Shown here piece by piece: positions 54,428-64,000 of a stretch of 64,000 nt of DNA. The translations under genes were made by a program, and so were the position numbers. Under the pieces are notes generated by a model, which ran no database searches, was not told where the DNA came from, and saw only the letters and a program-made list of their open reading frames with translations. Source of the DNA: Podocnemis expansa (Eukaryota > Chordata > Testudines > Podocnemididae). The stretch lies in assembly GCA_007922195.1 (NCBI GenBank), contig ML681992.1:37102249-37166248 (forward strand), read 5' to 3'. Each line of letters opens with the position of its first letter. Position 1 is the stretch's first letter.

Positions 54428-54897
54428 CAGTAGTTACCAACCTGTGGCCTGCAGGGGCCTTTTAAAGTGGCCCACAGCTCTCCAAGGACCCAGGTAAAGT
54501 GCATGTCTGTGGGACTAAAAGACTGATGCAGGGTCCTTGCTGCAGCAAAGGGGATGGGAGATCAGTGCTCCCCTTCCCCTGTCTGTAGCAAGGAGCAAGG
54601 CAATATGCACAGCAAAGGTCCATAGGCATTGGTGTTTCTTCTAGAGCCAGAGGGAGGGAACCACTGATTTTCCATCCCTCTGACTGCCAAAGGAAGCCAC
54701 TGCGTAGGGACCCAGGCTGAGTGCAGAAAGCTACAGAATGTGTGAGGTTTTCCTGCTGCAGCTAGGGAGATGGGAGATCAGCACGGAGGCACCCTGGTTG
54801 TAGTGGGGGGAGTAGCTTGCTACTAGAGATTGGTGGCCCTTCAAGGTTGTAAAAATGATATCTGTGGTCCTCAAGCCTAAAAGGTTGGACACAACTG
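54428..54897. mobile_element. Non-autonomous hAT element (470 bp)
   Basis: The left end is CAGTAGTTACCAACCTGTGG and the right end AAAAGGTTGGACACAACTG. The flanks GTATTTGG and GTATTCAG agree at 6 of 8 bases, a worn 8-bp duplication. It is collinear with 26262-26687. No coding sequence. Confidence 0.82.
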
Positions 54898-55789
54898 GTA
54901 TTCAGTATGGAATGAGTTAAATGTTTATTTCTCTAAATTTCTCCCAAAATGTTAGTCATTAAATCCCTGATACAGTAAGTATTTGTCTTGCATATCTTAC
55001 ATTGGTATAGAGCTTAGTGATAGAACACACTAGAGAATTATCATGAGCAAATGTTAAAGAATTTTTATACTGTAAATAGCATGAAACTGGATCTAAAAGT
55101 TAAAGAGAGAGAGAATAAAAATAACTTTTTATTTGAACAAGTCATCTTTGTGTTTTTGCTATAGTAAAACAATAAATAATTGGAGCTAGCTAGATCAACG
55201 GTAGCCCAGGTATCTCTACATGTGCTCTTGTCACACCTCTGATAGTACTGTCGACATAACCTAAGAGGTAATGACTCTAACCAGAGAAGCTCTACAATGT
55301 GCAAGATATTATGAGGCCAACATGCCAGGGTGGTCAAAGAAGATACAACCAGACCTTGCAGCAAGTCAGAGTAAACAAAATCAGGATGACTTGCTGGGCA
55401 TGGAGTGGTTTTGCAGGCTCTGGAAAGAGAAAAAAGACCTGAAAAATAGCTCTGTGTAGCTCATAAGCTTCTTTTTTTCCACCAGTTCTCCCACAAAAGA
55501 TACTACCTCATACACTTTGTTAAATGAAGAAGAAGAGACAGTTGCAGGGAGTTTTGTGAGTGTATGTATGACACTTTTTTTCCTGCCACAGCTTTTCCAC
55601 ATCAGTGAAATGGTCAGTAAACAGCCATGGCAATAGAAACAATTATTAGATGCTGAGACAGTGTGGTAATTGAATTTCAAATAAGTGGATTCTCCATCAC
55701 CGCAGTCATGTTAAAACTGAACTGGCTACAGAACTGAGGAAAGAAGCAAGGCTGCTGTAGTAGCGTATGTTATCTAGATATGTGAGAGC
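54898..55789. other. Non-coding interval
   Basis: No gene found. 55,190-55,265 has faint MITE-like text (CAGGTATCTCTACATGTGCT, CTGTCGACATAACC) but no terminus. Confidence 0.3.
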
Positions 55790-56040
55790 ATCAGAGCTGC
55801 TTTACCACTTAAGTACAGACAAAACCCTATGCCAACAGCAGGGCTCTTCTGTCAGCTCAGGTAGTCCACCTTCCTGAAGTTCTGTAGCTAGGCTGATGAA
55901 ATAATTCTTCTATTGACTTAGTGCTATCTACATGAGGGCTTAGGATGGTTTAACTATGCAGTTCAATGAGTTGCATTTTTCACACCCCTCAGAGATATAG
56001 TTAAGTAGATCTAATTTTCTAGTGTAATTCGAGCCTCAGT
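55790..56040. mobile_element. Decayed Harbinger MITE
   Basis: The phrases GTTCTGTAGCTAGGCTGATG, AATAATTCTTCTATTGACTT AG and GTTTAACTATGCAGTTCAAT match the general pattern of old reptilian Harbinger MITEs (Chompy-like). The ends are not defined. Confidence 0.4.
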
Positions 56041-56139
56041 TGCTGTCTCTGGTCTCACTAAAGCAGGGAAAGGACTTGATACTTGGTTTTCCGCACCCCA
56101 GATTAGTGCACTAACAACTGTGCTGTTTGACTATTCATA

Positions 56140-57310
56140 GAACCGTAGAAGATTAGGACAGGAGGTCATCTAGTCCAACCCCTTCTCAAAGCCCAGCCAG
56201 GACTTAAAAACCATCAGGGAGGGAGACTCCCCCATGTCCCTAGGTAGCCCATACTAGTGATTCATCATCCTCCTAAGGAAAAAAGTTTTTCCTAATATTC
56301 TAGGCCTTCCTCACTGCAGTTTGAGAACATTGCTCTTAGTTTTGCCATTGATTACCACTGAAAACAATGTAGATCCAGAGTCTTTGGAACCTTTCTTTAG
56401 GTAATTGAAGATTGGTAAGAAATCCCTTCAGCAGACTACATATGGCCCATTCCATTAGCTTTTCCTCGTAAGTCATGTAACACATACCCCTAATCATTTT
56501 CTTTGCCATGTGGTGTACTATCTCCAATCTGTCCAAATCCTTTCTGTAATGGTAGCCCCAAACTAGATGTAATACTCCTGATATGGTCCCATCACTGCCC
56601 AGTAGACTGGAATAATCACTTCCCTCGATCTGCTGGCAGTGCTCCTATTAATGCAGCCCAATATTTCATTAGTTCATAGGTGGTCCTAGTGGGGGGGGGA
56701 TTTCCCCAGAGGGCCCTGCTGCCCCCCAGCCCTGGTGTCAGGCCCCCTGCTGGCCTCACCATGGCCCCACTGGCCTTTCACACCCCCTGCCAGCCCCACC
56801 ATAGGCCCCAGCTGCCCCCCTGGTCCCACTCCTGGTCTTGCCAGGTCCCTACCAGCAGGGCTGGGGGAGCTGGCAGTGACTCTGGGAGGCCAGTATGAGT
56901 CCTGGTGGCAAGGCTAAGGAGCTAATGGGGAGCCAGCAGTACCACTTGGGGGTCAAAAGTCAAGGACTGGCCCCATCCTTGACTTTTGCCTGAGTCCCTG
57001 GAATTACTACATCCGCCCCCATGTTAGTCTTCTTGGTGACAAGGGCATGCTATTGACATATGCAGCTTCTTGTCCATAGTAATCCCTAGAACCTTTTCTG
57101 TAAAACTGCTGCTTAGACAGTTGATCTCCAGCTTGTAGCAGTGCATAGAACTCTTCCATCCTGAGTGCAAGACTCTATACTTAAGCTTGATGAACCTCAT
57201 CAGATTTCTTTTTGCTCAGTCCTCCAATTTGTCCTGGTTGCTCTGAATCCTATCTTTACTTTCCAGATTATCTACCACTCCCCAGAGCTTAGCATCACCA
57301 AGAACTTGCT
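56140..57310 (-). mobile_element. CR1 LINE, interrupted by a GC-rich insertion
   Basis: Plus-strand view from the 3' end: AGAACCGTAGAAGATTAGGA then GGAGGTCATCTAGTCCAACC. The ORF2 end on the minus strand includes MDRLEIVHHMAKKMIRGMCY MTYEEKLMEW, close to the CR1 copy at 21.4 kb (LGRVWRRMTKMIRGLGHMTY). Homology stops at about 56678 (TTTCATTAGTTC), resumes at about 57020 (GTTAGTCTTCTTGGTGACAA) and continues to about 57310 with CAGAGCTTAGCATCACCAAG. Stops are frequent. Confidence 0.85.
56680..57015. mobile_element. GC-rich insertion within CR1 (unclassified)
   Basis: About 335 bp of GC-rich, non-coding sequence between two collinear CR1 parts, starting near AGGTGGTCCTAGTGGGGG and ending near GGAATTACTACATCCGCCCC. 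The break in CR1 homology proves an insertion, but no inverted repeat or duplication was confirmed. Confidence 0.6.
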
Positions 57311-57883
57311 GAGGATATCTATTCTGTATTCTCTCATTCTCACTTTTTTTTCTATCCTAGATCTGTGAGATTTTTCATTGGACACATATTTTTCTGCAGA
57401 CCATCTCAGTGTTAATATATATAAATATATATATAGTTAAAAATGAATTGAGCAGCTGTAATGTAGATCTGAGTTGTGATAGGTCTGATCCTGACCACAC
57501 AGTAATAAACATTACAAGCAAACACCTTGAAATTTAACAGTGAGGGCAAATAAGCATTGGAACTGTTCACCAAAGTGTGTAACTTTTTTAAAATCAAAAT
57601 CTGGGGATTTGCTTGTTTAAGAAGGTATGTTCCAGGTCAAAAGAAATTATTTTGTGAAATTTCTGTGGTTTGTGTTGCACAGGTAATCAGAGTAAGTGAT
57701 CACTGTGGTCCCTTGTGGTTCTTGAAATCTGTGATGTCAGTAGACTGACACCAATATATAGCAACTTCAGGTAAGATCTGACTACGCCTATGGGGTTGAA
57801 TAGGAAGAAAAGGAAAATCACTGAAGCTTTATTGGCTGTACAGATGCATGAATTGGAAACCTTGACTTATCTTCTATGTAGAC

Positions 57884-58300
57884 AGAAGAACATAAGAACG
57901 GCCTCACTGGATCAGACCAATGGCCCGTCTAACCCAGCATTCTGCCTTCCAGCACTGGCCACTTCCATGTTCTTCAGAGGGAGTGAACAGAACAAGGCAA
58001 TTTATTGAATGATTCATCCACGGTTGCCTTTTAACAGCTTTCTGGTGATCAGAGGTTAGGGTCGCCCAGTCCTGTAATTGTGTCCCTTGACTGTCTTGTC
58101 TAATGAGCCTTGATGGACATATCCTCCAACAACTCATCTAAATCTTTTTTTAACCCTGTTATAATTTTGGCCTTCTCAACATCCCCTAACAATGGGTTCC
58201 AGAAATTAACTGTGTTGTGTGAAGAAGTACTTCCTTTTGTTTGTTTTAAAAGTGATTCATATTAATTTCATTGGGTAATCACTGATTACTGTATTATATG
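57884..58300 (-). mobile_element. Old LINE-type repeat (probably CR1 group)
   Basis: AGAACATAAGAACGGCCTCA, GATCAGACCAATGGCCCGTC, GAGCCTTGATGGACATATCC and GAAGAAGTACTTCCTTTTGT TTG are well-known phrases of an old sauropsid interspersed repeat, read here reversed relative to its 3' end. The class is inferred from memory of similar repeats. Confidence 0.6.
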
Positions 58301-58894
58301 AAAAAAGAAAAAAATGTCTTAAGCCCTTTTTCTACAATGGTCATTTTGCAAACCTTCGCATAGCAGTCTTATCTCTTCCAAGTTGAAAGTCCATCTTTTC
58401 AATTTCTACTCATGAAATTTTCTTCTTTCCTTATTTTTATGTATTTTACTTAGTTAAAATCATAGTTTTCAGCCAAGAGTAATAATATCAGAATAATTAC
58501 CTGACTATTCAGATACAAAAAAAATGGCTCCTAGTACACACTGCTTGCATCTACTCCTAGTACCTACTTGCTCATTTAAGAAAAGAAGCAACAGCATGAG
58601 TTATGTCCTTCTTTAATAAAAATCAATGACAGAAGAAAGAGAGCAGATCCAGTGCCTGAGATATGAATAGGAGCTGCTCCAGAAAGCAGAATTTATAAAA
58701 ACGCTAGGATTTCAGAGCGTACATTTGCAATCAATGTAGACTAACTTTTTTCATTAGGGATGCTGGTACTTTTCTAATGTATCCTAACTTTCTACTGCTT
58801 TCATAGCAAATGCTTGTCATTAGTTGAAGTCTACTTCTTGAATGGAGTAATGGACAAGTTTTTACTTCATATCACAGTAATGAAATAAATAAGC

Positions 58895-58970
58895 TTCTAA
58901 TGAAGTGGGATTTTCTCCCATGAAAGCTCATGTTAGTCTTTAAGTGACACAGGACTCCTTACTTTTTAAA
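58895..58970. repeat. Fold-back repeat, right arm only
   Basis: AATGAAGTGGGATTTTCTCC CATGAAAGCTCATG then TTAGTCTTTAAGTGACACAG GACTCC. Confidence 0.7.
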
Positions 58971-59164
58971 ATGTCAATAGTTACTCTTGGGATTCATTTG
59001 GTCTATTTTATTTATAAATAAATATTAACTAACTTTGAAATATACTGCTTTTACCTAATGAATACATTTAATTGTTTTACTTACTTGGGATGAGCTAGAA
59101 TTACACAAGAAGTAGGAATTTTCATCTACCAATTTCTTTAAAAATAAAGCACATACACATTATT

Positions 59165-59340
59165 TAAAAAACAAACAAACAAACAAACCAGGAGTCCCCT
59201 GGCACTTTAAAGAGTAACAAGTTTATTTCTCACATGAATTTTGCTTGTTAACATACACTTGTTAGTCTTTAACAGTGCCACTGAACTCCTTGTTTGTTTT
59301 GCTGAAATAGACTAATACAGCTACTTCTATGGAACATACT
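59165..59340. repeat. Fold-back repeat with (AAAC)n at its left edge
   Basis: Left arm AGGAGTCCCCTGGCACTTTA AAGAGTAACAAGTTTATTT; right arm CACTTGTTAGTCTTTAACAG TGCCACTGAACTCCTTG; outer motif TAGACTAATACAGCTACTTC. Confidence 0.7.
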
Positions 59341-59589
59341 ATTTAGTAACTTAAAGCATTCCTTATCTCTGTTACTCCATAATGTTACTGCATGGGACAC
59401 AGATGATGACTGAGTTCCCAGATGTCATGTTGTAAAATATAATCTGTTATTAATATCATCTGGCCACTGTGCAGACTCCTCCTTTAGCTGATGTCAATCA
59501 CACTACTATGACTCAAATTGTTCTGATTCACTCATGTGCCCCTGTTAAATTTGGGGAGGTTGTGTATAAAGAATTCAATTCTCCTGTTA

Positions 59590-60215
59590 CTATGCTCTAT
59601 TTAGGCCACAAGGGATCACTGTGATCATCTACATCTATATAATGCAGACAACTAGAGCTCTTCTTATAGAAAAGCATCCAGTCTTGATTAGTAAATATAT
59701 TGTTACCAAACAGGTAACAGAACCTCTTTACTCCTACTAACTATGCCGCTGTTCATACATTCAAGTACCACAATAACTTTTTGGCCACAGCATCCCTGGG
59801 AGCTCATGTTCAGCTGATTAGCCACCATGGCTCTGAAGTCTTTTTTCCAGAGTTACTACTTCCCAGGATAAAGTCCCCCATCCTGTAAGAATGGCTTCTG
59901 TTCTCTACATTATACTAACTTTTCATTTAGCCTTATTAAAACATGCATCTCATCCAGTGAGCCAAAGTCAGATTTCATTGTACCAATGACCTATTCTCTT
60001 CACTCTTTACCATTCCTCCAATCTTTGGGTTATCTGTAAACTTTACTAGTAATGGTTTTATATTTTCTTTCAAATAATTGACACAAATATTACCTTGTAG
60101 TGCCAAGAAAAGACCCTTGCTGAATACCATTAGAAACACACCGTCTCAGTGATGATTCTACATTTACAATAATATTTTGAGACATATCAATTAGTTTTCA
60201 CTCAGTGCTGTGCGA
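59590..60215 (-). mobile_element. Old CR1/L3-like LINE fragment
   Basis: On the minus strand, pieces such as CVSNGIQQGSFLGTT and LCQLFERKYKTITSKVYR fit the RT motif V-S-x-G-V-P-Q-G-S-x-L-G-P and the following N-D-L-K-E-N region. The plus-strand text ATCTTTGGGTTATCTGTAAA CTTTACTAGTAATGG is typical of this old group. Strongly diverged. Confidence 0.6.
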
Positions 60216-63200
60216 ATAATTACTTTCTCAATTCATAAGTAGCTCTGAAATATCATTTTGACTTATTTAAAAAAAAATGTAAAAAAAATAAAATTAAAGG
60301 AAACTCTTTCTTGGGCATTAGCAAGGAGCTGAGATTCCTTTAAGAAGGGACTGCCCTGGCTGCTGTTTTACCATCTCATATCAGGACTATACATGTACAC
60401 TGTGTATGTGTAAATAAAACAAGTCACACTTAGAATATATCCAGGCTGCATATCACTGATTTCTTCTCCACTGCAAACAAGAAAGTCCCCAGAAATTTGT
60501 TTCTACACAGCATAGGAGGAACTGTGGTGTCAAAATGGGACCGTAGGATCTGAAGAGAGGGCAACAACACTAATTTGTTATCTGGGAATTGAAATAACTT
60601 GCATCTTAGCATGAAGAATATATCCAAATTGGTTTAGAAGATAAAGAAACATCTCCCCAGAGAGGAGAAAAGGGCAGTTAGATAATATAAACTGTCTCAT
60701 TGTGTTGAAAGATTTTGTCATTGAAGGCTGTGGTATTGAGTTTAATAAATGCAGAATTGGGCTATTAAAAACACTGGATATTTTAATAATTTGAATTGAT
60801 TTGAGATGTTCTAATAATTTGGAACACAATCTCAAACATAATAGTATTGTGCTAATAATTTAAGCTAGAGTAGTTAATTGGACCCATAAACTTTGTTAAT
60901 GGACACAGATGTAGTTCAGAAAGATGCATATATAGCAATATGAATAGTATGAAGCATCAGTTCTGCAGAGGAAAGAGTCTTCAAAATTCAGCTCATTTAA
61001 TCATGCTTTAGTGCTTTCTCATTTTGGCCAAATGCTACTGGAAGTTTTCCAAAGCAGTATCCCTTTGATAACTCTAGAGAGGGACATGACAATTTCAAAC
61101 TGGACCAAGTGTTCACAAAATGTAGTACGAAAATATTTCCAAGAGACTTGTAGTATAACATAAGCATTCATGTTTAACCTTTAAAAGAGAGCTTGGGGAA
61201 AGGCTTTTTTGATCTTTTGTGTAATAAATCAAGTGAAAACTTATCACTTACCATAATAGTAACTGATTCCAGTAATGCCTCTGAAGTGAATGATTGTAAA
61301 TTCCTGAGATCCTTCCTCCCAAGGTCTTCCAAAGTCATAATTCTTTGTCTGTTTTTAGTTACATATATAATAAAATTGACAATACTGCAAGTAGCAATTT
61401 TCGTCTTTAGAATGGTTCACAAACAGTGACCTTAACTCTGCAAAACATGCCCATACTGATGTTCAGAGGTCAGTGGAGTCATATGGTCTTTGGAAGATCC
61501 CTGTTATGTCTTTGTGTATATATATAATTTTATTTATATATAGTTTCTAAAACTTTGAAACTGGGGAAAAATTTCAATAACCATTTGTAGAGAATTATTT
61601 TTGGTGACTTTGAGACCCTTGAATTTTTCTGTGAAATTCAAACCACCACACCTCCAGATGCTGGCCAGAGCACTGCCCTAAATGACTAGGAAGATACATA
61701 CAAGAAGTCACAGCTATCCCTTTGGAACTAGGAAAATACATATGGCTTTATAAAACAGTTAAAATGAATCTAATGTATTTTACTATTACCTTTGCCAGAG
61801 ATCATGTACTACACCAGTAAAACTTCTGCAAATATAAATTATGTTCCAACTATGAAAAATAGAGATTCAGCATCTCAGATAAATATTATCCAGAATATAT
61901 GTTGGCACGTGTACCCAGATTTCCTGACAACAGTGCCTTCAAATGTGTGTGTTGGTTTATATTTTTGAGTGCAAGTTTCAGTTTAAAATCATCTGTTTTA
62001 GACTGCAGTTTAGAACTGCTGAATCCAAGTCTCGAAAACCATTTTGTCACATAAATCAATTAAATGAATGCTTTGGCAAACATGTGTAAATAAGCTACTT
62101 ATCTACTGCATGACTCTCTAAAATAATCCCTTAAAGTAGCAGCTTGTGCCAATATTACTCTGTTCTTCATCTCAGACAGCAGTGAATTTATAATCTAAAA
62201 TCAAGTGTGTAGGGGCACATAGGGGCACAAGATGCACCTGCCTAGAATGGATTTAGGCATCCATGTTTAAACAGTTGGGCCACAGTCCATTTTTGTAATG
62301 TGTTTTATATTTGCTGTATTAGCTCATCAATACAGCTAGACCACCTTGAGAACTTTGACAGTGATTGATTTCAGTGGCACAGATCTGTAAGCAATCCATG
62401 CCCCTTTGGGTTTTGCCACAGTGATGAAGATGTTAGGTTATTATGTTTGAGACCAAATCACTACTTATTAAGAGAAACATAATAGTGGGTTGCTTTTGAT
62501 TATTAATTCCAGCCCCCCCCATTTTATTTTGTATCCAGCAACTGCAGATAGTTCTATAGGCATTGATGATATGAGTAGTAAGTAAATGAAAGTTAACCCC
62601 CATCCCCCACATATTATATTAAGGTTTTCTATGCTGAGCAAAGATAGCATAGTAAGAAAGCTGAGTAATTTGCATTTCACAGTAGCATAGACATCTATCA
62701 AAACATTCACTTGCATTAAGTGAAAGTGACTTTATATTTAAAAGAAGAAGAAAATCAAGGCTTTGTTTCCCTTGTGGAAGAAGAGAATCTTTTGAGCTTG
62801 AAATAAGGCTTGTGATCATGAAAGACAGTATATATAATGCACAACAGCTTTGTTTCCTATGCAGGAAAGGAGCAAGTTTTAAGACATGGCTCAGTTCTGT
62901 TCTTTTCAAAATGGTACAGGAAATGGAAAAGGGAAGGGAAAACAACAAGACTATAAGATTGGTTAATGCTGGCAGAAAGAAGATGAGCAGAATAGTAAAG
63001 CCAATATTGTTCTCTTAAAGAAAGCAAGTACAATAATTAAATAAGGTTGGCCATCACCAGAGATTATTTGGTAGAGTAATTTAAGAGGTAGCCATTGGGG
63101 CCATAGTGAAGTGTTAGTGGTCATTAATACAATATCAGTGGGGGAGGTTAATGCTGTCCAAAGGATAACTGGAAATAAGAATTACTTTCCAAGATAAATT

Positions 63201-64000
63201 GGGAGGAAAGAAATATTAGACTAATCAGTGAGAATATTAAATTCATTATTCTATTAAAATGGGTGAACTGTCTCTTCCACTTTCTTTTTCTTTAAAGGAA
63301 TGTCAATTAAGAAGTAACAAAAGATTTGTAAGTGCTCTACTGTTAGTTAAAAGTGAATTTTTACAGCTCCAGGGATTACGGAACTAAATATATATTTTTT
63401 AATGCTAAGTGTTTACAACAGCATCCAGAATATTTCTGAATAAACAGAGGAAGATGGTGCCCCTTCCCTAAAGAGTTTACAACACTAGTGGACAGACAGA
63501 TGAAGCGTGTGGCAAAAAGGTTATAGTATACATGGGAAATGTTTGAGTGGTGATGAGCCGTGTCAAGGCAATTCCATTACATATTTACAATATTACAATA
63601 TAATTAGTTCCATGACTTTTACTGAACCATCATGATCTTTATTAATTCCACTGGGCATCATAGTAGCAATAGGCTTTGAGGAAATTTCTTGATGTATTAA
63701 AACTTTAAATTTACAAATGCCAGAAAACTTTTCAATTATAACTCATTACATATAATCAAAATTTGGCCAGGAAACCAAAAAAAAAAAAAAAAAAAAAGCA
63801 CTACTGCTTTTCTGAAAAGACTATAGCAGACTTGTTGATCTCACTATTATATCGTTCATTTTTAAACATTGAGATCACATGCTACACTGACTACTGTGGA
63901 GGTGGATTAAAGGGCGTTTTTGTTGCTGTTGCTTTTGCTAAAAATTGTCTGATATCTCATTGTTTCTAATGTAACTAAAGTGAGGAGTCCTTCTTCAGGT
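60216..64000. other. AT-rich, apparently unique non-coding stretch
   Basis: No transposon termini, CR1 or MITE motifs noticed, and no ORF with a recognisable family. A run of A at 63777-63798 is a simple homopolymer. Confidence 0.45.

Overview
This is a vertebrate nuclear window with no recognisable host exon. It is packed with reptile-type transposable elements: CR1 LINE fragments, PIF/Harbinger DNA transposons with their non-autonomous derivatives, hAT elements, a DIRS-type tyrosine-recombinase retrotransposon and a pogo/Tigger-like element. CR1 plus Harbinger plus DIRS fits a non-avian sauropsid, most likely a turtle; that placement is an inference from repeat content. Nothing bacterial or viral was seen. 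Two runs of exactly 400 N (18499-18898 and 30571-30970) are assembly gaps.

Layout. 1-3006: decayed Harbinger element (Harb-1), cut by the window edge, with a Myb/SANT-like accessory gene (+) facing a transposase pseudogene (-). 3.0-11.5 kb: fold-back repeat with nested MITE, a 1.07 kb MITE, two hAT derivatives with perfect 8-bp target duplications, an orphan Myb/SANT fragment, a MITE with Harb-1 ends, a ~1 kb unclassified repeat and a dimeric hAT-like repeat. 13.29-17.04 kb: second Harbinger element (Harb-2); its transposase is dead, but its two-exon Myb/SANT gene still reads open in a splice model. 17.7-31.1 kb: MITEs with N gaps, CR1, a Tigger-like element and fold-back repeats, one of which is split by 2.2 kb. 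31.2-35.2 kb: DIRS element on the minus strand (gag, RT-RNase H, tyrosine recombinase). 35.2-40.1 kb: second copy of the ~1 kb repeat carrying a tRNA/CR1 SINE, then a third Harbinger element (Harb-3). 41.8-60.2 kb: more MITEs (one inside another), hAT and CR1 fragments. 42.8-46.9 kb and 60.2-64 kb look like unique AT-rich non-coding DNA.

How the parts relate. All three Harbinger elements have a transposase and a Myb/SANT-like DNA-binding protein gene arranged tail to tail. In Harb-1 and Harb-2 the two poly(A) signals lie within about 45 bp. Several GC-cored MITEs share terminal hairpins, a subterminal hairpin and a short sequence block with Harb-2, so they look like relatives once mobilised by this kind of system. 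Every transposase and reverse transcriptase reading frame seen here is broken.
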